Positions 43,106 through 53,371 of a DNA stretch of 64,000 bases are shown piece after piece (within the stretch, counting starts at the first letter, position 1; every line of letters begins with the position of its first letter). Source of the stretch: Flavobacterium flavigenum (GTDB lineage: Bacteria > Bacteroidota > Bacteroidia > Flavobacteriales > Flavobacteriaceae); contig NZ_CP114285.2 of the NCBI RefSeq assembly GCF_027111255.2, positions 2,790,001 through 2,854,000 on the forward strand, read 5' to 3'. The notes under the pieces are model-generated. The model did not search any database, was not told where the DNA came from, and saw only the letters and a list, made by a program, of their open reading frames with translations. The translations under genes and the position numbers were made by a program.

Positions 43106-43516
43106 CGTTTCTCTTAATTTATTTCCGAGTTTTTCAAATTCTCTAAAAGTATTTCCCGAACTTAATTCTTTGTCGACATTCATTTTTAAACTGCCTTTTT
43201 TAAAAGTGACGCCATAGACAATTTCATCGGCATCCAGTTTTTTCCAAATCAAAACTTCACCTTTAGAAATCAGGTATTTCTCGTCCAAATGATCCATTAG
43301 CATTCTTTTTATTTTATCATTTTTATCAGAATCAAAAGAAGCTTTGAAACTATAAGATGAATCTGAATCCTGAACCGAAACAGATGAACTGGAACTCGTA
43401 GTTTTTGTTTCTGATTTTTTAACTTTTGGAGGATTTGGCACTGTTGGCCTACTCTGGCTATGCGCTAAAAAACTAATCGCTGTAAAAATAAGTACTATAA
43501 TAATTTTCATAATCAT
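43091..43516 (-). CDS. Hypothetical exported protein
   Basis: This 141-residue protein has a signal peptide (MIMKIIIVLIFTAISFLAHSQ), a Ser/Thr/Pro-rich linker (about 22-55) and a small C-terminal domain (MLMDHLDEKYLISKGEVLIWKKLDADEIVYGVTFKKGSLKMNV). It lies 5 bp downstream of a response regulator gene and is probably the third gene of that operon. A regulator of the envelope sensor or an envelope-stress target is conceivable. I do not recognise the family. The extreme 3' end of this gene is duplicated at 37940-37951 on the far side of the effector island. Confidence 0.7.
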   Translation of the reverse strand: MIMKIIIVLIFTAISFLAHSQSRPTVPNPPKVKKSETKTTSSSSSVSVQDSDSSYSFKASFDSDKNDKIKRMLMDHLDEKYLISKGEVLIWKKLDADEIVYGVTFKKGSLKMNVDKELSSGNTFREFEKLGNKLRETISND

Positions 43517-43521
43517 TTGAT

Positions 43522-44211
43522 TTAATTGTTAATCTTAAATTCAAAACCCAGGCCTCTTACACTTAAAATACTTATAGCAGGATCTTCTTTAAAATATTTC
43601 CGTAAACGGCTGATAAAAACATCCATGCTTCTGCCTGAAAAGAAATCTTCGTTGCCCCATATTTCCCTTAAAATCTCTTCCCTTTTTATAAGCTTATTTC
43701 GGTTCTCATGTAAAAAAATGATTAATTGCGCTTCTTTTTCAGTAATTCGGTGTATGATTGCATGATGTTTCAACAAGTAATTTTGATAATCAAAAATATA
43801 AGTGCCAATTTCGAACGTCTGTTCTAAAACAATTTTTTCATCATTTTTTTGAGAACGTTTTAAAATATTACCTACTCTTAAAATTAACTCTTCTACTTCA
43901 AAAGGTTTTACGATATAATCATCTGCACCCAATTTCAGCCCTTTGATTTTGTCCTCCTTCAATGATTTTGCCGTTAAAAAAACAAATGGAGTATCCGGAA
44001 ATTGATCCACTATCTTTTCGGCTAAAGTAAAACCATCCATTTGCGGCATCATTACATCCAAAATACAAATATCCGGTTTGACAGAAGAAAGAGATTCTAA
44101 AGCTTCTTTACCATTCTTTTTCCAGGATACTTTAAATCCTGAAAACTCCAGATATTGTTTCAAAACTGAAGCATAATCAAAATCATCTTCTACTAATAAA
44201 ATATGTTTCAT
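43522..44211 (-). CDS. OmpR-family response regulator
   Basis: This 229-residue regulator has a receiver with D9/D10 and phospho-acceptor D52 (ICILDVMMPQMDGF), the KPF loop (DDYIVKPFEVEEL) and a C-terminal winged helix (about 130-229: ITEKEAQLIIFLHENRNKLIKREEILREIWGNEDFFSGRSMDVFISRLRKYFK). It shares its first base with the last base of the kinase gene (44211), so they are coupled. OmpR-type regulators bind direct repeats with about one helical turn between half-sites. Five TTAACC sites with exact 11-bp spacing stand upstream of the operon (45632-45754). Confidence 0.94.
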   Translation of the reverse strand: MKHILLVEDDFDYASVLKQYLEFSGFKVSWKKNGKEALESLSSVKPDICILDVMMPQMDGFTLAEKIVDQFPDTPFVFLTAKSLKEDKIKGLKLGADDYIVKPFEVEELILRVGNILKRSQKNDEKIVLEQTFEIGTYIFDYQNYLLKHHAIIHRITEKEAQLIIFLHENRNKLIKREEILREIWGNEDFFSGRSMDVFISRLRKYFKEDPAISILSVRGLGFEFKINN

Positions 44212-45566
44212 TATAACGGAATTGATATTAAAAACAAAGCACCTCTATTTTCTTCACTTATTACTTTTACATTTCCACGATATGCTTCCACTAATTGTTT
44301 TACATAAAACAATCCCAAACCAAGACCTTTTGTATTGTGAAGATTTCCTTTTTCTACTCTGTAAAACTTATCAAAAACGGCTAAGTGTTCTTTCGAAGAA
44401 ATCCCTTTTCCATTATCTTTTATACTGAGTAAAAAATTATTATCCATACTTTTCATTTCAATATTTATTTCTGTAGCACCATATTTTACGGCATTATCCA
44501 AAAGATTAATCAAAATTGTATTGAGATGAAAACGGTCTATTTTTAGCGTGATGGTTTCCTGATTCTGCTGGCATGTAATGAGAATATCAGGTTGAGAAAG
44601 TCTGAAATCCTCTATTATTTCTTTAATTTCAGTACAACTTATTTCGATGGAAGAACTTACATCAGATACTGGATTAACTGAAACATTCGCAACCTGCTGA
44701 AACAGTTTCTGAAGCCTGCTGTTCTGTCTTTCCAATAAAGATAAAGTCGTTTTATATTCTTCATTCGACATTTGATCCTGCTTTCGCTGCAATGTTTTGA
44801 TTGCAATATCCATTGTGGCCAAAGGTGTCTGAAATTCATGTGTAATGTTGTTTACAAAATCTGTTTTTATATCAGCAATCCGTTTTTGGTTAATTAAGTT
44901 TTTAATAGAGAGATAATACAGGTACACGACAAAAAACATTAACACTAAAGAAAATAATAACAATCCGGCCATTTGACCCAGAATCGTTTTTTGCCAGCTG
45001 GCAAAACTGTAATATTGTTCTGTTTTCAACATGAGTGTATATTTTTTCTTTACAGAACCTGGATTATCTGATTCATTCGTATTTTGCCACTTTCCGGTAG
45101 AAGAAGAAATCTCATTAGTACTTTTTACTTTATTATCAAAAATCAACAGTTTACCATTATAAACAGAATCCGTTTTATTATTGTTTACAATTACAAGAGA
45201 CGTTAAATAATCGCTGTAACCAATTTCAAAATCTTCTGGTTTTTTAAACTTTTCCATATACCTCTTCATAGCATCAGAAAGGGAATCCTGATTTTTCTGA
45301 ATAAGTTTTAGATATTCTTTTTTTGCTATTTTTTTATACACATATTCTTCAGATAATTTGCCGGTTTGCTCCATCCAGCTATCTTTTATGGCATCAAATT
45401 CAGGATGGTCTTCCAGCTCGGTTATTTGCTTTCTGATTTTTGTATTTACTTCCCTTTCGGTCAATTTATAAGTATTGTATATAAAATAGCCCTGAATAGC
45501 CGCCAATGCTATTACAGTAAAAATACATGCTCCGATTAAATACGCAATTTTCCTTTTGTTTTGCAT
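44211..45566 (-). CDS. Sensor histidine kinase (HisKA/HATPase)
   Basis: This 451-residue kinase has two transmembrane helices (about 8-29 and 198-222) around a periplasmic sensor of about 170 residues. The HisKA helix has H243 (NNITHEFQTPLATMDIA). The ATPase has LLDNAVKYG, IKDNGKGIS and GLGLGLFYVKQLVEAYRG. The periplasmic part is rich in Lys/Glu helices and gives no clue to the ligand. It pairs with the overlapping OmpR-type regulator. The operon is divergent from an outer-membrane barrel gene, which is probably its regulon target. Confidence 0.94.
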   Translation of the reverse strand: MQNKRKIAYLIGACIFTVIALAAIQGYFIYNTYKLTEREVNTKIRKQITELEDHPEFDAIKDSWMEQTGKLSEEYVYKKIAKKEYLKLIQKNQDSLSDAMKRYMEKFKKPEDFEIGYSDYLTSLVIVNNNKTDSVYNGKLLIFDNKVKSTNEISSSTGKWQNTNESDNPGSVKKKYTLMLKTEQYYSFASWQKTILGQMAGLLLFSLVLMFFVVYLYYLSIKNLINQKRIADIKTDFVNNITHEFQTPLATMDIAIKTLQRKQDQMSNEEYKTTLSLLERQNSRLQKLFQQVANVSVNPVSDVSSSIEISCTEIKEIIEDFRLSQPDILITCQQNQETITLKIDRFHLNTILINLLDNAVKYGATEINIEMKSMDNNFLLSIKDNGKGISSKEHLAVFDKFYRVEKGNLHNTKGLGLGLFYVKQLVEAYRGNVKVISEENRGALFLISIPL

Positions 45567-45631
45567 GATGTAACAATTAACAAAAACAAATTTACCTTAA
45601 TAATTGTTTTATGCTTTTAATAAATAACCGA

Positions 45632-45754
45632 TTAACCCTTTATTAACCCAATGTTGAAATGAATGTCTTAAAAAATTGGGAGTTCAGCTTATTTTGTTTT
45701 TTCAAAACTAAACTATCCAAAACTCTTTAACCCATCATTAACCGTCTATTAACC
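45632..45754. promoter_or_regulatory. Phased TTAACC direct repeats, candidate OmpR-type operator
   Basis: TTAACC occurs at 45632, 45643, 45727, 45738 and 45749, that is two and three copies, each spaced exactly 11 bp. The clusters lie in the divergent region between the kinase operon and the outer-membrane gene at 45805. The layout is what an OmpR/PhoB-type dimer would recognise and suggests autoregulation plus control of the barrel protein. Confidence 0.65.
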
Positions 45755-45804
45755 CAATACTCCGTAGCCGTTTCAGAGATTTGCTCCAAACAAATCATCA
45801 CATC

Positions 45805-48192
45805 ATGAAACACTATCTTTTTATATTCTTACTCTTTCCTTTTATCGGAACTGGACAGCACAAGATTTCAGGAACTATTCTGGACGCTAAGAATAATCCC
45901 GTAGAATTTACCTCTGTTTCGTTATTAAAACACCAGGATTCAGTATTTTACAAAAGCACTCAAACTAACGAAAAAGGCTTTTTTGAAATAGCAGACGCTG
46001 AAAAAGAAAAATACATTTTGAAAATCAGTTCTTATGGACATTCTGAAAAATACCTCCATATTGATGTACAGTCAGATCTCCAACTCTCTCCAATTCTACT
46101 GGAACAAAATGCAGAACTACTAAATGATGTTACCATTACGACATCAAAACCAATCTTAAAAAGAAAAATTGACCGAATAGAGTTTACTGTAGAAAACTCT
46201 TCACTTTCTACTAATAATGCCTGGGAAATCCTGGGCAAAACACCTGGTGTGACTACAATGAGCAGCGGCAATATGACTGTTCGCGGAAGCAATAGTATTT
46301 TGGTCACTATTAATGACAAAAAAGTCTATTTAACAGGTGATGAATTAAAACAGTTTTTAGAAAACACAAACGGTGAAGATGTAAAATTAATTGAGGTCAT
46401 TACAAATCCACCCGCTAAATATGAAGCTCAGGGAGCAATCGTATTAAATATCAGGTTGAAAAAAAATGTAAAATTAGGTTATAAAGGAACGGTAAGCGGT
46501 TCTTACACACAATCTATTTATGCAAAAGGAAATATTTCTACAAGCCATATTTACAAAGGAGAAAAACTATCACTATCCGGACGTTATACCCTTGGTACTG
46601 GTACGTATGTGAGAGAAGGAGAAGATTTCATTCATTATTTGGATAATTCAGGCGAAACGAACTCGATTTGGGAAAGCACCCTGAGAAGAAAAAACAAATC
46701 GGCATCGCAAAATTCATTTCGAGTGGATTCAGAATATGAAATAGATAATTCAAATACAATCTCTTTTGGCGTAACTGGTTCTATCAATCCAAATGTTCAT
46801 GGGTTTTATAATGTGCCCACTTCTATTTATGACCGTAACAGAAATCTGGATTCGCTTTATGTGACTCAAAACAACAGAAAAAAAACTTCCCGAAATAATG
46901 ATTACAATTTTTCTTATGATCATAAATTTAAGGAGAAAGAGAAACTTTCTTTTTCTTCAGATTATACGCATTACTATTACAATGAAAATCAGGATATTTT
47001 CTCTTCATTTTCATTACCCAATAGTCCTCCTTACCGACAAACGCGATTTGTAAGCGACAACACGCAAAAAATTCAGCTTTTTTCAGCACAATCCGATTAT
47101 GCAAATGAAGACAATGGAATCGAGATGGGAATGAAATTTGGAAAAGTAAAAGCAGACAGTCAGCTTATTTTTAAAGATGAAATTAATGGCGAATTAATTG
47201 AAAACACAAACAGAACTAACCAGTTTTTATATGATGAAACCATTTTTGCAGGTTATACAAGCTATAGCAAGGAAATAGAAAAATGGACGCTGAAAGCCGG
47301 ATTAAGAGGAGAGTACACCCGGCTAAAAGGCAATTCGGTTACGGTAACTGAAATAAACCAGCAAAAATATTTTAAACTTTTCCCCACTTTTTATGCGCTT
47401 TACAAAGCCAATGAAAACCATCAAATTGGATTTTCATACGGAAAACGGATTAGCAGACCTCAATACAGCTGGCTTAACCCATTCAGGTCTTACTACAATT
47501 CCTATTCATATTTTGTTGGAGATCCAAAGCTTCAGCCTACCATCATTCACAACCTCAATCTGACTTATACTTTAAACGACAAATACAACTTTGATTTGTA
47601 CTACCGACATGAAAAAAATCCTTCAATGGAAATCTCGTATCAGGACTACGAAACGACAACAGTTGTCTATCATCTTACGAATATCGAAAAAAATACTGCA
47701 TTAGGATTAGAATTCAATGCCAATTTAGTTTTCTTTGACTGGTGGGAATCCGGAATTCAGGCCGGTATCAATTATACTCAGGATACCTTTTTGGGAGTTG
47801 ATGAAAAATTATATCAAAACAAACGTTTGCAGTATAATGGAAGCACCAATAACCGATTTACGTTCAACAAGAAAAAAGATTTTACCGCCGAAGCCAATTT
47901 TTATTACAACTCAAAATCTGTTCAGGGCACTTTTACTATTAGTCAGTTTACCAGTTTAGATTTTGCATTTCGAAAAAAGATATTTGATAACAAATGGGAA
48001 TTTTTTGCCATCTTTTCAGATGTTTATCGCGGAGAAAAACAAACGGTTACCACTAAATATGCAAATCAGTATAATTATTTTACAGATTATAGCGATACCC
48101 AGAGTTTTAAGATTGGCTTTAAATATAATTTTGGGAATCAAAAATTGAGTGAAAAAAACAGAACACAAACTGAAGAACAGAAAAGAATTTAA
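45805..48192 (+). CDS. Outer-membrane beta-barrel protein, TonB-receptor-like
   Basis: This protein is about 795 residues. I place the start at the ATG at 45805, because MKHYLFIFLLFPFIGTGQ is a good signal peptide, whereas the TTG 24 bp earlier is not needed. A carboxypeptidase-regulatory-like domain follows (HKISGTILDAKNNPVEFTSVSLLK), then a plug-like part (ILKRKIDRIEFTVENSSL) and a long barrel with alternating strands, as in the OMP_b-brl_3 family. No TonB box is obvious. The substrate is unknown. It is divergent from a two-component operon with TTAACC operators in between. Confidence 0.9.
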   Translation: MKHYLFIFLLFPFIGTGQHKISGTILDAKNNPVEFTSVSLLKHQDSVFYKSTQTNEKGFFEIADAEKEKYILKISSYGHSEKYLHIDVQSDLQLSPILLEQNAELLNDVTITTSKPILKRKIDRIEFTVENSSLSTNNAWEILGKTPGVTTMSSGNMTVRGSNSILVTINDKKVYLTGDELKQFLENTNGEDVKLIEVITNPPAKYEAQGAIVLNIRLKKNVKLGYKGTVSGSYTQSIYAKGNISTSHIYKGEKLSLSGRYTLGTGTYVREGEDFIHYLDNSGETNSIWESTLRRKNKSASQNSFRVDSEYEIDNSNTISFGVTGSINPNVHGFYNVPTSIYDRNRNLDSLYVTQNNRKKTSRNNDYNFSYDHKFKEKEKLSFSSDYTHYYYNENQDIFSSFSLPNSPPYRQTRFVSDNTQKIQLFSAQSDYANEDNGIEMGMKFGKVKADSQLIFKDEINGELIENTNRTNQFLYDETIFAGYTSYSKEIEKWTLKAGLRGEYTRLKGNSVTVTEINQQKYFKLFPTFYALYKANENHQIGFSYGKRISRPQYSWLNPFRSYYNSYSYFVGDPKLQPTIIHNLNLTYTLNDKYNFDLYYRHEKNPSMEISYQDYETTTVVYHLTNIEKNTALGLEFNANLVFFDWWESGIQAGINYTQDTFLGVDEKLYQNKRLQYNGSTNNRFTFNKKKDFTAEANFYYNSKSVQGTFTISQFTSLDFAFRKKIFDNKWEFFAIFSDVYRGEKQTVTTKYANQYNYFTDYSDTQSFKIGFKYNFGNQKLSEKNRTQTEEQKRI

Positions 48193-48289
48193 CTCACACG
48201 AATTATTCTATCTTGTTGAATGACTGAACGTACTTCAATCAAGTCAAAATTTTAATTAATAGAGTTAAAAAATCTCAATAAATATTTTT

Positions 48290-48327
48290 AAATTGCTTAT
48301 AGCTAACACTATAAGCAATTTTTTTTA
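48290..48327 (+). terminator. Terminator after the outer-membrane barrel gene
   Basis: AAATTGCTTATAG (48290-48302) pairs with CTATAAGCAATTT (48309-48321) and is followed by a T run. It ends only 12 bases before the next start codon. Confidence 0.8.
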
Positions 48328-48338
48328 TTTTAAAACAG

Positions 48339-49208
48339 ATGAAATTAACACAAATTGAAAGGGTAAAAAAAATCTCAAAATCTGAGTTTATATCCCAATA
48401 TGTAAAAAATCAAATACCGGTTGTTATTGAAGAGCTGACTGAAGACTGGCCGGCTTATGAAAAATGGAAATTATCTTATATCAAACAAATAGCAGGCGAC
48501 AAAGTTGTTCCTTTATACGATGACAGACCGGTAAACCATGAAGATGGTTTTAATGAAGCACATACTTGTATGAAGATGAGCGATTATATTGATTTACTTG
48601 AAAAAAAACCAACCAATTACCGCATTTTTCTTTACAATCTAATGAAAGATGTTCCTGTCTTAAAAAATGATTTTTTATGGCCGGATATTGGCTTAAAATT
48701 AGTCAAGCAAATGCCTATGCTGTTCTTTGGCGGTCAAAATTCTAAAGTGTTTATGCATTTTGATATAGACTACTCCAATATTCTTCATTTCCATTTTCAC
48801 GGAGAAAAGCAATGCATGATTTTTCCTCCTGATCAGTCAAAATATATGTATAAGGTTCCTCATGCGTTAATTTCGAGAGAAGATATTGATTTTGACAATC
48901 CCGATTATGAAAAATTCCCTGCCCTGAAAAATGCACAGGGATACATCACAAACCTGAAACATGGTGAAATGTTATATATGCCTGAAGGTTACTGGCACTA
49001 TATGAAGTATCTTACACCCGGGTTTTCTATGAGTTTACGCTCTTTTCCTAAAAACATTACCAACTTATCTAAGGCTGCTTATAATGTTTTTATCATGCGA
49101 CATTTTGATATTTTGATGCGAAAATTCAAAGGTCAAAAATGGATTGACTATAAAAATGAAAAGGCAATTCAGAATACGCATGAAAATTTGCTAAAAGAAG
49201 CTGTCTAA
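48339..49208 (+). CDS. JmjC/cupin-8-like Fe(II)/2-oxoglutarate oxygenase
   Basis: This 289-residue protein has the cupin_8/JmjC layout. An N-terminal segment (FISQYVKNQIPVVIEELTEDWPA) is typical of this family. The metal triad is H140-x-D142 (FMHFDIDYSNILH) and H220 (YMPEGYWHYM). Family members hydroxylate proteins, RNA-associated factors or small molecules using Fe(II) and 2-oxoglutarate; the target here is unknown. A terminator upstream suggests that it is independent of the barrel gene. A weak hairpin follows at 49257-49296. The length and motifs are normal. Confidence 0.85.
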   Translation: MKLTQIERVKKISKSEFISQYVKNQIPVVIEELTEDWPAYEKWKLSYIKQIAGDKVVPLYDDRPVNHEDGFNEAHTCMKMSDYIDLLEKKPTNYRIFLYNLMKDVPVLKNDFLWPDIGLKLVKQMPMLFFGGQNSKVFMHFDIDYSNILHFHFHGEKQCMIFPPDQSKYMYKVPHALISREDIDFDNPDYEKFPALKNAQGYITNLKHGEMLYMPEGYWHYMKYLTPGFSMSLRSFPKNITNLSKAAYNVFIMRHFDILMRKFKGQKWIDYKNEKAIQNTHENLLKEAV

Positions 49209-49256
49209 ATCCACTGAAAAAGATGAATTTAAATCTGATTTAATTTATCTATAATC

Positions 49257-49296
49257 GGAGTCAAAGACTTTTAAAAAGGAAAAAACCTTTGACTCC
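49257..49296. terminator. Hairpin between the JmjC-like and delta-60 genes
   Basis: GGAGTCAAAG (49257-49266) pairs with CTTTGACTCC (49287-49296) around an A-rich loop. There is no strong T tract, so terminator activity is uncertain. Confidence 0.45.
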
Positions 49297-49326
49297 ATTG
49301 TTCTTCTATCTTAATTTTACCGATAA

Positions 49327-52300
49327 TTAATATATTATTTTTTCCGTTTTCAGGCTTTCTTCTGTTTGAATTTTAAGTAAAAGAAGCTGATTTTCTGGTT
49401 TCAGATTAGAAATTATTATTGAATTTTGATTCGTATTTTGCTCTAAAATCAATTTTCCACTTATATCGAAAACCTGAACTTTTTGAATATTTGAATTTTC
49501 TGATTCTACCACTAATTGTCCCTTCTTTTGATAAATTACAAATTCTTTTTTATTTGGCGAAATATCTTTTAAATGCAATGTTTTATCTATAAATCTTAAA
49601 ACAAAACGAGTATTAAAAATTCCTTTTTCAGTTAAAAATACATAAGGTTCTTTTTTTAAATCATGTAAAATCATTTTGTCCTTATCTTCAAGATAAATGG
49701 ATTGGTCCGTAAAAGTTTGATCCAAATGATCTATACTTATCGTGAAATTTCCCTTGATTTCAGTTTTATAACCCAGAACTATTTCATCTGAATCTTCAAA
49801 AGGGAATTCCCTGCCTTGTATAGTCCAGCTTTTTTCTTCATTAAAACTATAAAAATCAATATACTTGTTTCCATTGAATGACTCTCCGTCAAAAGCCGAA
49901 TCATACCCGTTTGTTGCTCCTTCAATATAACCAATTAAAAGCTGTTTGAATGCACTTTCTTCATTCGTAAGGTTAAGCCATATTCTGCTTCTCTCTGGTT
50001 TTTTCTTTTTTTCGGAAATCTTAGCAGGTTTAAAAAATTGTGAATTTTGTTCTATAACACGCATACTATTTTCAAATTTCACTTCCCCGGCAATTAAACT
50101 CTGAACAAAAAAAGATTGTGCTGAAGCAATCTTTCCTGCCGGCAAAGTTTCATTTTCACCAGAAGCCATTGCTGCTCTTGTTCCTACACCTCCTAAAAGT
50201 GTATAAACTGCATAATCATCTGTATTATATTTATTATAAGAGAGTGGTGTATTATGAGTCCAGAAATATAGTGTTCCTTTAATAACATCCATGTTGTCTT
50301 TCAAAAATACATCTGCATCAATAGCGGATGGGTATGGATTGCCTAATAAATTGAAACTATCCGTATTGCAAACATTTATTTTAATTTTTCCGTTAACCGG
50401 TATTCCTTTAAAAACCGCTTCATATTTTTCAGGAACAGAATCTGAAAAATTTTGCGGCCCGCGAATAATATAACCTTTACCTGAACTCATAATTGTTGAA
50501 GGAATTTCCTCTTTCCAATAATTTACTTCAGGATCAAATGAAAAAAACTTATCTGGTAATGTAGCCGGCGAAACATCTGTCAAATTTTGACCTTCAACTG
50601 GAGAAGACCAATAGGTATAATCGGACTTTCTCATAGGTGTAGTTTTCCGTTTAAGATGAATAATCCCGGTATTGATCATTTCATCATCATATTGGTACAA
50701 AGATGCAGTATCTTCTAAAATCAACCTTCCGGATCCCGAATAATCTAAGTTTAATCCCAAAGTTTTTCCGGCTGAAACCGTTACTGTCTTTCCAGAGTTG
50801 ATATGACAGCTACATGCATTTGTTGAAGCAGAAAACAAATAATCATCTTCAAAATTTAGTTCTTTTTCGACTGAAGGAAATCCATTTGACCAATTCGTAC
50901 CATTCCATTTTGAGCTATGAGTACATAATTTCAAACGGGCAATTCTATGTTTTGCCACTCCTGATACTGAGTTAAAATTCCCCCCGATAAGCAGTTTATG
51001 ATCAGATGTAAAGCCCATAGTATATAAAGTGCCGTTTAAACCAACTGAAAAAGAGGAATCAAAAACGCCATTAGAAGATAACCGTAATAATCGTAAAGAA
51101 GCTGTACCGTTATAATTTCCTGAAAATGCGCCTCCAACAAGGATCCTATTGTCTGGCTGTACTAAAATACTGCGAACATCTCCGTTACTAAAACCCGTTC
51201 CGGAGTTAAAAGTTATGTCTAAAGTACCATCTGAATTAAGTCTTAAAATTCTTTTTTTTGAAGTTCCATTATAATCTAAAAAAGAACCACCCACAATAAT
51301 TTTTCCATCAGATTGCAATTCAAGTGCATACACATTTTTGTCAAATCCAGTACCTATAGAAAAACTGCTATCTATACTTCCGTCAGCATTTAACCGTACT
51401 AACTTCGAATATACTATGCCGTCGAATGTATCAAATCTTCCTCCTAATATAATTTTTCCGTCTGGCTGGACTATCATAGCATCTACAATTGCATTTGCAG
51501 CTACAGCAGCATTAAAACTACTATCAATTGTGCCGTCTTGCATGAGACGCACTATTCGGCCAAATGTAACGCCATTATATTTTGTGAAATTACCTGCTGC
51601 TAATATTTTCCCATCCGATTGAATCGATACCGAATATACCTGACCATTAAAACCGCTTCCGGAAACAAAACTATTATCTAAACTCCCATCAGGTAAGATT
51701 CGGGCAATGCGATTACAAATTGTATTGTTGTAAGTCGTAAAACTTCCAGCTATAATCATTTTTCCATCTACTTGCCGGACTGCCGTTTTTATAGTATTAT
51801 TAGCCCCTGACTGTGCTGAATTAAATCTATTATCTAAATCTCCCTCTGGCAAAATACGCGCAATTTTTGAACATGCAACTCCGTTAAAATTTGAGAAATT
51901 ACCAAAAACCATTGTATTATTATTAGGCAATGGTAATACTTTTGAAACCGAATTATCAAACCCGGCTCCCGCCGACAGATAACTTATATCATGAATTCCA
52001 CTAGCATCTGTTTTAGCCAGTTTTCCCTGGTTCAAATAATCAAATACTGAAAATGACCCACCAATGTACCAACTGCCATCATCTGAATTTTCTAAACTAA
52101 ATACTGATGCTGAGCCAGGTCCGCCTCCTGCATTGAAATCCGTTTTAATTGTGCCGTCTGGATTTAAAAGTAATAATCTGTTTACATCGCTTCCATTATA
52201 TAAAGCTGTAAAAGAACCTCCGAGCATAATATTTCCTGACAAATCCGTTTTTATAACGTTTACAGTACCGTTATTAAAACCTGTTCCTGAAAGAAAACCA

Positions 52301-53172
52301 GAATCGATTGATCCATCTGAATTCAACCGAATAATCCTGTTAGAAGCAATTCCGTTATAATCTGTAAATTCACCACCCAGTATAATTTTTTCATCTGATT
52401 GTAAACACATTGCATGGATTTCATCATTAAAAGCAGTTCCAGCATTAAAACCCATATCAATACTACCATCTGAATTTAAGCGAACTATTCTATTGACATC
52501 GGCACCATTAAATTTTATAAAATTTCCTGACAGAATAATCTTCCCGTCGTGTTGGATCTGAACACAATTTATATTTGAAGGAGCACCTGAACCAGTTAAA
52601 AAAGTGGCATCTAAATTTCCATCAGGTAAAATCCTGGCTATCCTGTTTACAGTAATTCCATCATACTTTGTAAAGCTTCCAACGATTATAAATTTTCCAT
52701 CTGATTGCTGGGCAATTTGATTTATAATGCCCGTACCTGCTGCTATAGAAGTATTAAAAGTGCTATCATGCGAGCCATCATTATTTAAACGAATTAATCT
52801 GCCTGCAGCAACTCCATTATAACTGGTAAAATTTCCTCCAATAATAATTTTGCCATCATTTTGTATGTAAGATGAATATATCTTTCCATTAAAACCTGAA
52901 CCTGTATTAAATTCTTCATCTATAGTTCCGTCTGTTTTGAGCCGTGTCAAATAAGAAAGTGGTTTTCCGTTAAAGCTCAAAAATTCACCTCCCACAATTA
53001 AATTCCCATCTATTTGCATTGACAAGGTTCTAACTGCATTATTAAAACCATCACCATTAAAACCATCATCATAACTATTAAAACTGACGTCTGGTTTACC
53101 TTGTTGGGCTTTATTTGAAATAGAAAATAAACTAAAAAGAATTATAAACAAACAATGTAATTTTGATTTCAA
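49327..53172 (-). CDS. Delta-60-repeat T9SS surface protein
   Basis: This 1281-residue exported protein has a signal peptide (MKSKLHCLFIILFSLFSISNKAQ). About 14 delta-60-type repeats of roughly 50 residues follow (about 25-760), each with the core DGKIIxGGxFtxyNG, RIxRLNxDGSIDssF. Next comes a C-terminal module (YWSSPVEGQNL... through RFVLRFIDKTL, about 850-1190) that is a diverged relative of that in the two following giant proteins, and a T9SS type A sorting tail (VQVFDISGKLILEQ, LLLLKIQTEESLKTEKIIY). The repeats probably form beta-propellers. It is likely an adhesin or carbohydrate-binding surface protein. Confidence 0.9.
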   Translation of the reverse strand: MKSKLHCLFIILFSLFSISNKAQQGKPDVSFNSYDDGFNGDGFNNAVRTLSMQIDGNLIVGGEFLSFNGKPLSYLTRLKTDGTIDEEFNTGSGFNGKIYSSYIQNDGKIIIGGNFTSYNGVAAGRLIRLNNDGSHDSTFNTSIAAGTGIINQIAQQSDGKFIIVGSFTKYDGITVNRIARILPDGNLDATFLTGSGAPSNINCVQIQHDGKIILSGNFIKFNGADVNRIVRLNSDGSIDMGFNAGTAFNDEIHAMCLQSDEKIILGGEFTDYNGIASNRIIRLNSDGSIDSGFLSGTGFNNGTVNVIKTDLSGNIMLGGSFTALYNGSDVNRLLLLNPDGTIKTDFNAGGGPGSASVFSLENSDDGSWYIGGSFSVFDYLNQGKLAKTDASGIHDISYLSAGAGFDNSVSKVLPLPNNNTMVFGNFSNFNGVACSKIARILPEGDLDNRFNSAQSGANNTIKTAVRQVDGKMIIAGSFTTYNNTICNRIARILPDGSLDNSFVSGSGFNGQVYSVSIQSDGKILAAGNFTKYNGVTFGRIVRLMQDGTIDSSFNAAVAANAIVDAMIVQPDGKIILGGRFDTFDGIVYSKLVRLNADGSIDSSFSIGTGFDKNVYALELQSDGKIIVGGSFLDYNGTSKKRILRLNSDGTLDITFNSGTGFSNGDVRSILVQPDNRILVGGAFSGNYNGTASLRLLRLSSNGVFDSSFSVGLNGTLYTMGFTSDHKLLIGGNFNSVSGVAKHRIARLKLCTHSSKWNGTNWSNGFPSVEKELNFEDDYLFSASTNACSCHINSGKTVTVSAGKTLGLNLDYSGSGRLILEDTASLYQYDDEMINTGIIHLKRKTTPMRKSDYTYWSSPVEGQNLTDVSPATLPDKFFSFDPEVNYWKEEIPSTIMSSGKGYIIRGPQNFSDSVPEKYEAVFKGIPVNGKIKINVCNTDSFNLLGNPYPSAIDADVFLKDNMDVIKGTLYFWTHNTPLSYNKYNTDDYAVYTLLGGVGTRAAMASGENETLPAGKIASAQSFFVQSLIAGEVKFENSMRVIEQNSQFFKPAKISEKKKKPERSRIWLNLTNEESAFKQLLIGYIEGATNGYDSAFDGESFNGNKYIDFYSFNEEKSWTIQGREFPFEDSDEIVLGYKTEIKGNFTISIDHLDQTFTDQSIYLEDKDKMILHDLKKEPYVFLTEKGIFNTRFVLRFIDKTLHLKDISPNKKEFVIYQKKGQLVVESENSNIQKVQVFDISGKLILEQNTNQNSIIISNLKPENQLLLLKIQTEESLKTEKIIY

Positions 53173-53371
53173 GATATAATGATTTGGAGTTATAAAAATT
53201 CAGGCACATTCTGTTAATAAGAATTTACGTGCAATTTATAATTATCATTATGCTGTTACAATACCAACATTTAGTGATTTTTAAGAATATAAATATTATC
53301 TGTTAACACAAAAAAACCGATAACTTATTGAACATGCCCCAAAAAGTTAGACACTATTTGGGGCATTTTTT

